Assembly: GCA_016865035.1 (NCBI GenBank)
Contig: CP018227.1
Location: 2,385,501-2,449,500, forward strand
Direction: 5' to 3'
From: Kordiimonadales bacterium IMCC3096
Lineage (GTDB): Bacteria; Pseudomonadota; Alphaproteobacteria; Minwuiales; Minwuiaceae
DNA length: 64,000 nt
Under the pieces are notes generated by a model. The model was not told the DNA's origin. It saw only the letters and a program-made list of their open reading frames with translations, and made no database searches. Positions 37,739 through 46,153 of the stretch are shown one piece after another (within the stretch, counting starts at the first letter, position 1; every line of letters starts with the position of its first letter). A program made the position numbers and the translations under genes.

Positions 37739-38575
37739 TCAGGCAGCGGCCAGCGGGGTGCCCGCGATGGTGATGCGATGCATCTCCCTGCGCTGGCCCT
37801 GATAGTCGTTCAGGGCATAGTGCCAGGTGCTGCGATTGTCCCACATGGCGACGCAGCCGGGCGTCCAGCGATGGCGACAGGTGAAGTCCGGCTTCGTGGC
37901 GTGGGCATAGAGGTGGTTCAGCAGCGGCAGGCTCTCCTCCCGCGTCCAGCCCTCGAACCGTATGGTGTGGGCCGGATTCACGTAGAGGACTTCCCGCCCG
38001 GTCTCCGGATGCCGGATCACCACCGGATGCATCGCGTCCGACAGTGCCCCGTCGGCCTTCAGCACCTGCTTCAGGTCCGTGCCATCGTAGGCCCCGCCGG
38101 GTCCGTAGATCTGGCGGGACGAATGCAGCGCGCGCAGGCTGCGCAGGTTGGCCTTCAGCCCGTCGGAGAGCGTGTCGAAGGCCCGCGCCATATGGGCGAA
38201 CATCGTGTCGCCACCACATTCCGGGACGTCGCGTGCGACCAGGATGGATCCCAGCGCCGGGGCCGGATCATAGGAATGGTCCGCATGCCAGCCGCCGCCG
38301 ATGTTGGTCTTCTGGTCGGCTTCCTTGATCACCACGGCGATCTCCGGCGTGTCGGCCAGTTCGGGGAAATGCTCGTTGATGACGATCTCCCCCCAGCGGC
38401 GGGCAAAGGCCAGGTGATCTTCCGGGGTAAATGTCTGGTCGCGCAGGAAGATGACGCCATGTTCGTGGAAGGCGTCGCGGATCAGGCTCAGGTCGCTATT
38501 GGACAGGCGTGCAAGTTCGACACCGCGAACCTCGACGCCACAACCGGGACTGACCGGGTGCAGGGATGCGCTCAT
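37739..38575 (-). CDS. TauD/TfdA-family Fe(II)/2-oxoglutarate dioxygenase
   Basis: A 278-residue non-haem iron oxygenase. The metal triad is H97 and D99 (GGGWHADHSYD) with H252 (DNRSTWHYALNDY); R263 in QGQRREMHRIT is placed to bind the 2-oxoglutarate carboxylate, 11 residues after H252 as in TauD. TauD itself releases sulfite from taurine, and a sulfite dehydrogenase is encoded 20 kb away. The family also acts on many other substrates, and no sulfonate transporter (tauABC) is nearby. I therefore leave the substrate open. Confidence 0.85.
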   Translation of the reverse strand: MSASLHPVSPGCGVEVRGVELARLSNSDLSLIRDAFHEHGVIFLRDQTFTPEDHLAFARRWGEIVINEHFPELADTPEIAVVIKEADQKTNIGGGWHADHSYDPAPALGSILVARDVPECGGDTMFAHMARAFDTLSDGLKANLRSLRALHSSRQIYGPGGAYDGTDLKQVLKADGALSDAMHPVVIRHPETGREVLYVNPAHTIRFEGWTREESLPLLNHLYAHATKPDFTCRHRWTPGCVAMWDNRSTWHYALNDYQGQRREMHRITIAGTPLAAA

Positions 38576-38620
38576 GATCTGGCGTGACCTCCGTCGCTGG
38601 TACCGAGCAGCCTCAGCCTA

Positions 38621-39427
38621 TCACACGAAACCGTAGGCGACAGCCAGCAGACCCAGACCCAGAACCACCCGATAGATGACGAAGATGCCGTACCCGGATC
38701 GGCGCAGCCAGGCCATCATCAGGGCAATGGCGGGCAGGGCGGTCAGGCAGGCAACCGCCATGGCGATGGCGACATTCTCTGTCAGGGCGGCATTGCCGCT
38801 TTCGGCGATCTCCTTCACCGCATGGCCCCCGGAGGCGAGGATGGCTGGGATGGACAGCAGCAGGGAGAACCGGGCCGCCTCCGCCCGCTCGAACCCCAGC
38901 AGCCTTCCGGCGGTCATGGTGATGCCGGACCGGCTGGTTCCCGGAATAAGGGCCAGGACCTGGAAGCAACCGATGGTGAGCGCGCTGCCGATTGTCATGT
39001 GCTCGATCCGGCGCACGGTCATGCCGCTGATGTCGGCCAGCCAGAGCAGCAGGCCGAATCCCAGCGTTGCCCAGGCCACAACCTCGATGGAGCGGAAGAT
39101 ATCGGTGGCACCCAGATAGACCAGCGCCCCGCCGGCGATGACAAGCGGGATGGTGGCGATGATCAGGAACAGCAACATGCGCCCGCCCGCGCTGCTGCGC
39201 CCCCGCAAGGCGAGGAAGAAGCCGCCGATCATCCGTCCGATGTCGCGCCAGCAGTAGATCAGCACCGCCACCAGCGTCCCCAGATGCACCGCCGCATCGA
39301 CCATTACGCCCTGATCGGCCCAGCCCAGCAGGTTGGAGGTCAGATAGAGATGCCCTGACGAGCTGATCGGCAGGAATTCGGTGATGCCCTGCACGACAGC
39401 GATGATGATCAGTTGCAGCAGGGTCAT
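38621..39427 (-). CDS. uppP: Undecaprenyl-diphosphatase
   Basis: A 268-residue integral membrane phosphatase that recycles the lipid carrier for peptidoglycan and polysaccharide synthesis. It has both UppP active-site regions: VVQGITEFLPISSSGHLYL at the N-terminus and IPGTSRSGITMTAGRLLGF in the middle, plus about eight hydrophobic helices. ATG 39427 is chosen; the longer frame upstream encodes no membrane-type sequence and overlaps the divergent fzlA gene. Divergence from fzlA-queG is, to my knowledge, a recurring alphaproteobacterial arrangement. Confidence 0.94.
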   Translation of the reverse strand: MTLLQLIIIAVVQGITEFLPISSSGHLYLTSNLLGWADQGVMVDAAVHLGTLVAVLIYCWRDIGRMIGGFFLALRGRSSAGGRMLLFLIIATIPLVIAGGALVYLGATDIFRSIEVVAWATLGFGLLLWLADISGMTVRRIEHMTIGSALTIGCFQVLALIPGTSRSGITMTAGRLLGFERAEAARFSLLLSIPAILASGGHAVKEIAESGNAALTENVAIAMAVACLTALPAIALMMAWLRRSGYGIFVIYRVVLGLGLLAVAYGFV

Positions 39428-39545
39428 GGTGGCCACTCCGATGCTTGAATTGTTCGTGTAAGCTCTTATCAAGCGATTGCACAAGCCCCGTGCGGCGCAT
39501 GGCCTGCGGCCTGACGCCCCCACCCCGGTCCGGAAAGGTAGCCGA

Positions 39546-40220
39546 TTGACGCCGAGCCTGTTCCATTTTGCCCTGTCACCGGCATGTCGGCTGCTGCGGC
39601 TGGTGCTGGCGGAGAAGGGGGTCGGGTTCAGGCTGGAACCGGTCAGGTTCTGGGAGCGACCGGAGGCGTTCCTGCGCCTCAACCCTGCCGGAACCGTACC
39701 TGTCCTGAAGATTTCGGAACAGGCGGCGGCGCTTTCCGAGACGCGGGCGCTGATCGAATATCTGGAGGAGGCCTTTCCGGAGCCGAACCTGATCGGCCCG
39801 GACGCGGAGACGCGTGTGGAAGTCCGGCGCCTGACGGGCTGGTTCGTGGACAAGTTCGAGCAGGAAGTCAGCGGCCCGCTGCTGCGGGAGCGGGTGCTGC
39901 GCGGCCTGATGCGGGATGGCAGCCCGGATGCGGCCGCGATCCGTGCCGCGCGATGGAACATCCAGGTCCATCTGGACTACATCGGCCACCTGGCGATGCG
40001 CCGCCGCTGGCTCGGGGGTGACCGTTTCAGCGTCGCTGATCTTGCCGCGGGAGCCTATCTCTCGGTGCCTGACTATTTCGGTGATGTGCCTTGGGACCGG
40101 AACGCGCATGCGCGCGACTGGTACAGCCGCATCAAGTCCCGCCCGTCCTTCCGCCCGCTGTTGCAGGACCGCATCGGCGGCTATCCGCCGCCCGCACATT
40201 ATGCCGACCTCGATTTCTGA
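39546..40220 (+). CDS. fzlA: FzlA, GST-fold FtsZ-binding division protein
   Basis: A 224-residue glutathione-S-transferase-like protein. In Caulobacter FzlA binds and curves FtsZ filaments and links them to septal wall synthesis. The thioredoxin-like N-domain has FHFALSPACRLLRLVLAEKG and NPAGTVPVLKI. The C-domain has the FzlA-typical VRRLTGWFVDKFEQEVSGPLL, RWLGGDRFSVADLAAGAYLS and the end PPPAHYADLDF. The start is taken as TTG 39546, preceded by GGAAAGG; the ATG-initiated frame at 39477 has no match to the family. Its end overlaps queG by 20 bp. Confidence 0.88.
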   Translation: MTPSLFHFALSPACRLLRLVLAEKGVGFRLEPVRFWERPEAFLRLNPAGTVPVLKISEQAAALSETRALIEYLEEAFPEPNLIGPDAETRVEVRRLTGWFVDKFEQEVSGPLLRERVLRGLMRDGSPDAAAIRAARWNIQVHLDYIGHLAMRRRWLGGDRFSVADLAAGAYLSVPDYFGDVPWDRNAHARDWYSRIKSRPSFRPLLQDRIGGYPPPAHYADLDF

Positions 40221-41370
40221 CGCGGCGCGGCAGCGACTGCGGGACCGGTTGCTGGCGCGCGCCCGGACAGAGGGATTCGATGACATCGGGATCACGGGGC
40301 CATCGGGCATGACGCAGGCCGCGACCCGTCTGGCACACTTCATCGAACTCGGACGCCATGGCGACATGGACTGGCTGCGCGACCGCGCCGAATGGCGGGG
40401 GGATCCGGCGGCACTCTGGCCGGCGGTGCGCAGCATCATCATGCTGGCGACCAGCTTCGCCCCACCCGTGAACCCTCTCGACAGCCTGTCCCGGACGGAC
40501 CGGGGCGCCGTATCCGTCTATGCCGCGCGGCGCGATTATCATGATGTGGTCAAGGGCCGCCTGAAACAGCTTGGCCAGTCGCTGCTGGCTGATGCGCGAC
40601 AGGCTGGTGCGGCTGCGGAGATCAAGGTCTTCGTCGACACGGCCCCGGTGATGGAAAAACCGCTGGCGGCGCAGGCGGGTCTCGGCTGGCAGGGCAAGCA
40701 CACCAACCTGGTCAGCCGCCGTCACGGGTCCTGGACCTTTCTCGGCGCGATCTTCACCACGCTCGACCTGCCGCAGGATGCACCGTCGGGGGACCACTGC
40801 GGTTCCTGCCGCCGCTGTCTGGACGTCTGTCCGACCGCGGCGTTTCCCGCGCCCTACCAGCTGGATGCCACGCGCTGCATCGCCTATCTGACGGTAGAAC
40901 ATCAGGGCCAGATTCCGGACCGCTTCCGGACCGCCATCGGCAATCGCATCTTCGGCTGTGACGATTGTCTGGCGGTCTGTCCGTGGAACCGTTTCGCGAC
41001 CGAGAGCCGGGATGCGCGACTGGAGATGCGGGAAGATCTGCACCTGGCACCGCTGGCCGAACTGCTGGCGCTTGACGATGCCGCCTTCAGGAAGCGATTT
41101 GCCGGAACGCCGGTGAAGCGGCTGGGGCGGGCAAGGTTCCTGCGCAATGTCCTGGTGGCCGCCGGGAACGCGGACAGTCCGGCCCTGTTGCAGCAGGTCC
41201 GGGCATTGCTTGGCGACGGGTCGCCGCTGGTGCGCGGCATGGCGGTCTGGGCGCTGAGCCGGTTCGGCGATGCCACGCTGTTCCGTAACGAGGCCATGGC
41301 GCGACAGGCGGCCGAACCGGATGCCGGGGTCAGGGCTGAATGGGATGCTGGCCTGAAACGTCTGGCCTGA
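40201..41370 (+). CDS. queG: Epoxyqueuosine reductase
   Basis: A 389-residue cobalamin and iron-sulfur enzyme that reduces epoxyqueuosine to queuosine in tRNA, the last pathway step. ATG 40201 lies inside the end of fzlA, in another frame. Family motifs include FVDTAPVMEKPLAAQAGLGW with the conserved catalytic Asp, and two [4Fe-4S] motifs: HCGSCRRCLDVCPTAAF, and FGCDDCLAVCPWNRF with TRCIAYL. The C-terminal 90 residues resemble HEAT-like repeats, as usual. The pathway gene queC and a possible queuosine-precursor transporter are at 45.5-46.9 kb. Confidence 0.95.
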   Translation: MPTSISDAARQRLRDRLLARARTEGFDDIGITGPSGMTQAATRLAHFIELGRHGDMDWLRDRAEWRGDPAALWPAVRSIIMLATSFAPPVNPLDSLSRTDRGAVSVYAARRDYHDVVKGRLKQLGQSLLADARQAGAAAEIKVFVDTAPVMEKPLAAQAGLGWQGKHTNLVSRRHGSWTFLGAIFTTLDLPQDAPSGDHCGSCRRCLDVCPTAAFPAPYQLDATRCIAYLTVEHQGQIPDRFRTAIGNRIFGCDDCLAVCPWNRFATESRDARLEMREDLHLAPLAELLALDDAAFRKRFAGTPVKRLGRARFLRNVLVAAGNADSPALLQQVRALLGDGSPLVRGMAVWALSRFGDATLFRNEAMARQAAEPDAGVRAEWDAGLKRLA

Positions 41371-41402
41371 GATGCCGGGCCTGAAACGCCGGACCTGAGA
41401 GG
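41351..41402 (+). repeat. 28-bp tandem duplication across the queG stop
   Basis: GCCTGAAACGTCTGGCCTGA and its continuation (41351-41374) recur at 41379-41402 with 20 of 24 bases identical. The first copy contains the queG stop codon (41368-41370). It looks like a small local duplication at the 3' end. Pieces can pair, but no clear terminator hairpin follows. Confidence 0.55.
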
Positions 41403-41412
41403 TTCGGACCGG

Positions 41413-42429
41413 TCAGGCGGCGCTGCGCCGCCTGCGGCCCTTGCGGTCACCACGCTCACTGGTCCGGTCGCCGCTGGCAGGCGGCGCCATCAGCGGGCCC
41501 AGCCGCCTGATGATCTCTTCCATCTCCGGGCGTGGTCCGCGTGCGTGGCTGTCGATGGCGTCGCGCATGGCGCGCACATGCTCCGGCGTCGTGCCACAGC
41601 AGCCGCCGATGATGCGGACGCCGCAATCCATGGCAAGGCGCGCATAGTCCGCCATCAGCTCGGGCGTGCCGGTATAGACGACGCTGTCGCCGCGTATCTG
41701 CGGAATGCCGCAATTGGCCTTGGCCACGACGGTGTGGTCCCCGGTCGGCATGTCACGGATGGCGAGCAGCAGGTCGGAAGCGCCGACGCCGCAGTTGGCG
41801 CCGAAGGCGACGGGTGCTTCAGCAAGGTTGGCCGTGACGTTTGCCAGGTCGGCAGGCGGCAGCCCCATCATGGTGCGCCCGGCGGTGTCGAAGCTGGCGG
41901 TATAGACATAGGGCAGGCCAACGCTGATCGCGGCCTCCGCAGCGGCCTGCATCTCCTCCGGTGCGGACATGGTCTCGATCCAGGCAACGTCTGCGCCGCC
42001 GGCCTTCAGCCCCGTGATCTGATCGGTGAAGGCCGCGACGGCATCGTCGTAGGTCATCGATCCCAGCGGCGCCAGCAGTTCGCCGGTCGGACCAACCGAC
42101 CCGGCGACGACAATCGGGCGGCCGGCATCGGCCACGACTTCCCGGGCCAGCATTGCGGCGGCCTGGTTCAGTTCCACCACCCGGTCCTGCAGGTTGTGAA
42201 GCTTCAGGCGAAAGGCCGTGCCGCCGAAACTGTTGGTCAGGATGATGTCCGAGCCGGCTTCGACAAACCCGCGGTAGAGTGCGCGAACCTTGTCCGGCTC
42301 GACAATGTTCCAGTCCTCCGGCGCGTGACCGGCAGGCAGCCCGAGGGCGAACATGTTGGTTCCCGTGGCACCATCGGCCAGCAGCACGTCCCGTTCGGCA
42401 AGCAGTTTCTCAAGCACGGCAATACTCAT
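41413..42429 (-). CDS. bmt: Homocysteine S-methyltransferase family protein (BmtB type)
   Basis: A 338-residue zinc-dependent homocysteine-binding methyltransferase. Features are DGATGTNMFALGLPAGHAPE, ILTNSFGGTAFRL, the first Zn Cys in FGANCGVGASD and the Cys pair in IIGGCCGTTPEHVRAM. It corresponds to the homocysteine half of MetH or to betaine-homocysteine methyltransferase. In several alphaproteobacteria such a stand-alone protein works with separate corrinoid and folate-binding proteins as a split methionine synthase. A matching folate-domain gene begins at 63279 in this window. The basic tail (RKGRRRRSAA) is extra. An imperfect dyad lies just upstream of its start. Confidence 0.85.
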   Translation of the reverse strand: MSIAVLEKLLAERDVLLADGATGTNMFALGLPAGHAPEDWNIVEPDKVRALYRGFVEAGSDIILTNSFGGTAFRLKLHNLQDRVVELNQAAAMLAREVVADAGRPIVVAGSVGPTGELLAPLGSMTYDDAVAAFTDQITGLKAGGADVAWIETMSAPEEMQAAAEAAISVGLPYVYTASFDTAGRTMMGLPPADLANVTANLAEAPVAFGANCGVGASDLLLAIRDMPTGDHTVVAKANCGIPQIRGDSVVYTGTPELMADYARLAMDCGVRIIGGCCGTTPEHVRAMRDAIDSHARGPRPEMEEIIRRLGPLMAPPASGDRTSERGDRKGRRRRSAA

Positions 42430-42436
42430 CCTGATG

Positions 42437-42456
42437 ACATGTAGATTTCTTTATAT
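42437..42456. promoter_or_regulatory. Imperfect dyad in front of bmt
   Basis: Read on the minus strand, ATATAAAGA-AA-TCTACATGT: nine-base arms agreeing at six positions, ending 8 bp before the bmt start codon. The position overlaps where a ribosome site or promoter would be. The ATATAAAGA word is reminiscent of operators proposed for ArsR-type methionine-cycle regulators in alphaproteobacteria, from memory only. Confidence 0.35.
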
Positions 42457-42549
42457 CCCGTTTCCGGCAGAATCGCCTGTCCTGTTTGCGAAGGAAGGCG
42501 CTGCCAATGCGACAGCCGTTGACCGGAGACCTGTGACGGGAGACCTGTC

Positions 42550-44022
42550 TCAGGTGCCGAACCGGGATCGCGGTTCCGTCCCGATCTCCGCATTGGGCAG
42601 GCGCACGATCGCACGGGTCCCCTGCCCGGGCTGGCTCTGCAGTATGAGCGTGCCGCCGTGGCGTTCCACCAGCCCGCGGGAGATGGTCAGGCCCAGCCCT
42701 GTGCCATGATTGACCTTGCGCGCCACACCCGCCGACTGCACCTGCCGGAACGGGTCGAACACCAGTGCCAGGTCGTCGGGGCCGATGCCGACACCATTGT
42801 CGCTGATGATCAGCAGCAGGGCACCTGCCGCATCCGTTTTCCAGGTCAGGCGCACCTGTCCGCCGTCCGGTGTGAACTTGATGGCGTTGGACCCGAGGTT
42901 GATCAGGACCTGCTTCATGCGGAACGGGTCGAATGTTGCCTGGACCCCATCGGCGGACATGAGCTCCAGAGTCAGGTTCTTGCGGTCGGCCAGAGGGCTG
43001 AGAACCATGCGCACCTGGGCCAGAAGCTCATCAAGGTCCGACCGTTCCGGTGTCACGACCAGGCTCTGTTGCTCCACGCTGGACATGTCGAGCAGGTCAT
43101 CGACAAGGCGCAGCAGATGGCGACCGCTGCTGGAGATGTCGCCGACGTACCCCTGATAGCTCCTGTGACCGATCGGACCGTGGACCTGCTGCTGCATCAG
43201 TTCGGAAAAGCCGATGATGGCGTTGAGCGGGGTTCTGAGCTCGTGGCTCATCGCATCGAAGAACCGTGACCGGGCTTCTCCCTGGCGAACCGCACGGGCG
43301 CGGGCCTCTTCCAGGTTGTCTGCCATTTCCTGCAGTTCCGTGGAGCGCAACAGGGCCGCTGACAGCCGGCGATGGGCGTCGCGCCCCAGAAGCAGCAGGT
43401 AGAGACCGTAGAGCGGATAGGTGACGGAACCGAAAGCCGCCAGTTCCGAATCGAAATGCAGCATGAGCGCTTCCGCACCGGTCAGGACCGCGACCGCCGG
43501 GAACAGAAAGACGAGCATGTGCGGCCCCAGATTGACCAGATAGGTGGTCAGATGACCCAGGATGACAATCATCACCAGCGCCTGGACCGCCACATTGTCC
43601 TCTGACCAGGCGGCGTACATGAAACTGATCCAGACCATGCCGTTCAGCAGGTAGAGCAGCGTCATGCGCCAGCGCCAGGTCCGTACCCGGATCCGCGGCG
43701 GGTCGGTTCCCTGAAGCCGCCTGCCGGTCAGGACCATGGTCGGAACCCAGATGATGAAGACCGCGTACCAGATCCAGACCTGACCCGGGTGGGCGGCGTC
43801 GAAGAGTGCCAGCGGCGAATCCAGGAAGACGCACAGGACAAGGCCGAAGAAGGCAGAACTGAAGGCATCGATCTGACACTGGCGGGCGAGCATCAGCAGC
43901 TGCTGGCGCTCCACGGCCTCCCGGTCGATCAGCAGGCCACCGACATGGCGGCGCAGGCGATTGAAGTGCCTGTGGAGGTGTTGCCAGGCCCGCAACCCGC
44001 CGGCGGCGCGCGCGTCAGTCAT
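42550..44022 (-). CDS. Membrane-bound histidine kinase, paralogue A
   Basis: A 490-residue sensor kinase with about six predicted membrane helices (residues 55-215; for example VWIWYAVFIIWVPTMVLTG and ALVMIVILGHLTTYLVNLG) and no large periplasmic loop. A short coiled linker leads to HisKA with H260 (DAMSHELRTPLNAIIGFSEL). The ATPase domain has N (LINLGSNAIKF), G1 (DNGVGIG), F (FDPFRQ) and G2 (GTGLGLTI) boxes. The membrane part may sense within the bilayer, as MASE-type regions do. Its start overlaps the end of paralogue B by 8 bp. No response regulator is adjacent. Confidence 0.9.
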   Translation of the reverse strand: MTDARAAGGLRAWQHLHRHFNRLRRHVGGLLIDREAVERQQLLMLARQCQIDAFSSAFFGLVLCVFLDSPLALFDAAHPGQVWIWYAVFIIWVPTMVLTGRRLQGTDPPRIRVRTWRWRMTLLYLLNGMVWISFMYAAWSEDNVAVQALVMIVILGHLTTYLVNLGPHMLVFLFPAVAVLTGAEALMLHFDSELAAFGSVTYPLYGLYLLLLGRDAHRRLSAALLRSTELQEMADNLEEARARAVRQGEARSRFFDAMSHELRTPLNAIIGFSELMQQQVHGPIGHRSYQGYVGDISSSGRHLLRLVDDLLDMSSVEQQSLVVTPERSDLDELLAQVRMVLSPLADRKNLTLELMSADGVQATFDPFRMKQVLINLGSNAIKFTPDGGQVRLTWKTDAAGALLLIISDNGVGIGPDDLALVFDPFRQVQSAGVARKVNHGTGLGLTISRGLVERHGGTLILQSQPGQGTRAIVRLPNAEIGTEPRSRFGT

Positions 44023-45466
44023 CAGGCTCGGCCCCGTGCCGGTCCAGCAGCGCGCCGGGCAGCGACAGGGTCACGGTGGTTCCCAGCCCGACCTCGCTCT
44101 CGATCCGCAGACCGCCGCCGTGCAGCTCGACCATCTCCCGCGATACGGCGAGGCCGAGACCGGTGCCGTTGCCCTGATGTTGCGTCAATTCGCGGGGCCT
44201 TGCGTGGGTCATCGGATCGATGATCCGGGCGAGGTCGTCAGGCGCAATGCCAACCCCTTCGTCCTGCACCGATATCACCAGGGTCTGGCCGGGTCGTGCT
44301 TCCGCCCGGACACTGACACGACCGCCGTGATCACTGAAATTGATCGCGTTGCTGCCGATGTTGATCAGAACCTGCAGCATGCGGATCGGGTCGAGGGAGA
44401 CCCGTGTGCCTTCAGGAACGTCCAGAATGAAGCGTACGCCCTTTTCCCGCGCGGCGGGCGCCAGTGCCGCGCCTGCCTCCTCCAGCAGGGAGTCCAGTTC
44501 GACCTCCTCACGCCGGATCTCCATGCGCTGGTGATGCGCACTCGACAGGTCGAGGAGGTCGTTCACCAGTTGCAGCAGGTGATGGCCGCTCTTGTGGATG
44601 TCCCGTGCGTACCCGTCATATCGGGGCGAACCGAGCTCGCCGTGGATACGGTGCGTCATCATCTCGGCAAATCCGATGATCGCGTTCAGGGGCGTGCGCA
44701 GCTCATGTCTCATCGAGGCGAAGAAGCGGTAGCGCGCCTGGCCCGCATCCACCGCCTCGGTGCGGGCAACCTCCAGGTCGCTGGCCATGCGCTTGAGTTC
44801 GACACTGCGCCGCAGGCTCGCGCCCAGACGCCGGTTCGCGTCGTAACCCAGCACCAGCAGATAGACGCTGAATATGGGAAAGACAACGCTGATCAGGGTG
44901 GCGATGTCGGAGGGCTTGCCCAGCAGCAGGATCTCGCTGAACACGGCGACCGTGATCGTCGTCGTCAGGAACGACAGCAGGTGCGATCCCAGATTGACCA
45001 GATAGGTGGTCAGGTGCGCGATGACGACCAGCAGCACGAACGCCTGCGTTGAAGCACTCTCCTCCGCCCAGGCGAAATGCAGCAGCAGGCTCCAGAGGAT
45101 GCCGTTCGCGGCGTAGAGCGTCATGAACACGAAGCGCCAGCGCCGCAGCGAGAAATCCTCCGGCGCGCGCTTCAGCAACCAGGTTCCCGTGAGGAACATG
45201 ACGGGCGACAGGCAGATGAACAGGACGAACCACATGATCGCGCCCGGCGCTGATTCCTCGGTTGCCAGCAAGGTCGTCAGGCTCAGGACGATGGTGATCA
45301 TGCCCCCGAAGACGAACCGCGTCATGCTGTCGACGCGGATGCGCCGGGCCATCATCAGGATCTGCTTGCGCTCGACCTCCGGCGCGTCAAGCACACCGCG
45401 CAGCAGCCGGGCAAATGGCGCTGCGCCAATCAGGTCGGAGCGTGGGGCGGGATTGACCGGGTGCAT
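44015..45466 (-). CDS. Membrane-bound histidine kinase, paralogue B
   Basis: A 483-residue kinase, a diverged tandem copy of the next gene downstream. Both share the N-terminal VERKQILMMARRIRVDS-like segment, about six helices, the helix HLTTYLVNLG, and the same kinase layout. H254 is in ASMRHELRTPLNAIIGFAEM, where Arg replaces the usual Ser before His. ATPase boxes are N (LINIGSNAINFS), G1 (DEGVGIAPDD) and G2 (GTGLGLAVS); the F box is weak (IDPMTHAR). It is the first gene of a two-gene unit with translational coupling. The stimulus and cognate regulator are unknown. Confidence 0.9.
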   Translation of the reverse strand: MHPVNPAPRSDLIGAAPFARLLRGVLDAPEVERKQILMMARRIRVDSMTRFVFGGMITIVLSLTTLLATEESAPGAIMWFVLFICLSPVMFLTGTWLLKRAPEDFSLRRWRFVFMTLYAANGILWSLLLHFAWAEESASTQAFVLLVVIAHLTTYLVNLGSHLLSFLTTTITVAVFSEILLLGKPSDIATLISVVFPIFSVYLLVLGYDANRRLGASLRRSVELKRMASDLEVARTEAVDAGQARYRFFASMRHELRTPLNAIIGFAEMMTHRIHGELGSPRYDGYARDIHKSGHHLLQLVNDLLDLSSAHHQRMEIRREEVELDSLLEEAGAALAPAAREKGVRFILDVPEGTRVSLDPIRMLQVLINIGSNAINFSDHGGRVSVRAEARPGQTLVISVQDEGVGIAPDDLARIIDPMTHARPRELTQHQGNGTGLGLAVSREMVELHGGGLRIESEVGLGTTVTLSLPGALLDRHGAEPDD

Positions 45467-45544
45467 GCCCCTGATTCTGCACTCGAGGCGGTAAGAAAAG
45501 GTAAATCACGAGGGCCGGGGATTGCCGGTCGCGGGGTGCTCGGA

Positions 45545-46153
45545 TCAGGCGGGTCCCATACCGATCCGCTCATCGCGGCGGCGCAGCCAGTGGATCACGG
45601 GCAGGGCCAGCAGCACCATCCAGAACTTCCCGACGATCTGCCCGGACAGGAAGTCGAGACTGCCGAAGGCGAGATAGAGGAAGATGACGCTGTCGACCAG
45701 CAGCCCGACGATACTGGAGAGCACGACCGCAAGCATCAGCCGCTTCTTCTGCAAGGGGGTATAGACTGCCATGTCCGCGCCTTCCGACAGGAAGAAGGCG
45801 AAGGCGGAGGCGAAGACCAGCGACGGCGGTGCAACCATGCCCGACAGGACGGCGCCGGCGACGATCGCGCCCAGCGCCCAGCCGGGACCGAGACGGCGCT
45901 GGATGATGTCACGCAGCACCAGCGCCAGACCGATCATCAGCACACCGCTGGGGGCGGAGATGCCCGGGGCGACCGGGATCAGGCAGGGTCCATTCTCAAG
46001 GCATTTCGTCCCGACATTCCCGATCAGCCAGTTCGCGGCGGGAATGCACAGGGCGAAACCAACGAGGGCGATCAGGCCTTCCCTGGATCTCTTGCGTTCC
46101 AGTGCGTCAAGCGTCAAGGCACGATCCCGGGTTCGAGTGATGCTGACATTCAA
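45545..46153 (-). CDS. VUT-family transporter, probable queuosine-precursor uptake
   Basis: A 202-residue integral membrane protein of the VUT/YhhQ family (PF02592), with about five or six helices: LIALVGFALCIPAANWLIG, VLMIGLALVLRDIIQRRLG and VLSSIVGLLVDSVIFLYLAF. YhhQ and relatives import preQ0/preQ1 for tRNA queuosine. The start is taken as TTG 46153, directly abutting the queC stop, with no in-frame ATG nearby before the conserved region; the N-terminal 20 residues are thus uncertain. Its position right after queC supports a queuosine role. Confidence 0.8.
   Translation of the reverse strand: MNVSITRTRDRALTLDALERKRSREGLIALVGFALCIPAANWLIGNVGTKCLENGPCLIPVAPGISAPSGVLMIGLALVLRDIIQRRLGPGWALGAIVAGAVLSGMVAPPSLVFASAFAFFLSEGADMAVYTPLQKKRLMLAVVLSSIVGLLVDSVIFLYLAFGSLDFLSGQIVGKFWMVLLALPVIHWLRRRDERIGMGPA

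Noticed and set aside
42430-42549. SAM-II or SAH riboswitch before bmt
   Set aside because: No conserved SAM-II or SAH pseudoknot elements could be lined up; only the A/T-rich dyad stands out.
46125-46145. CCCGGGTTCGAGTGATG resembling a tRNA T-arm
   Set aside because: Falls within the VUT coding sequence; no acceptor or anticodon stem can be built around it.
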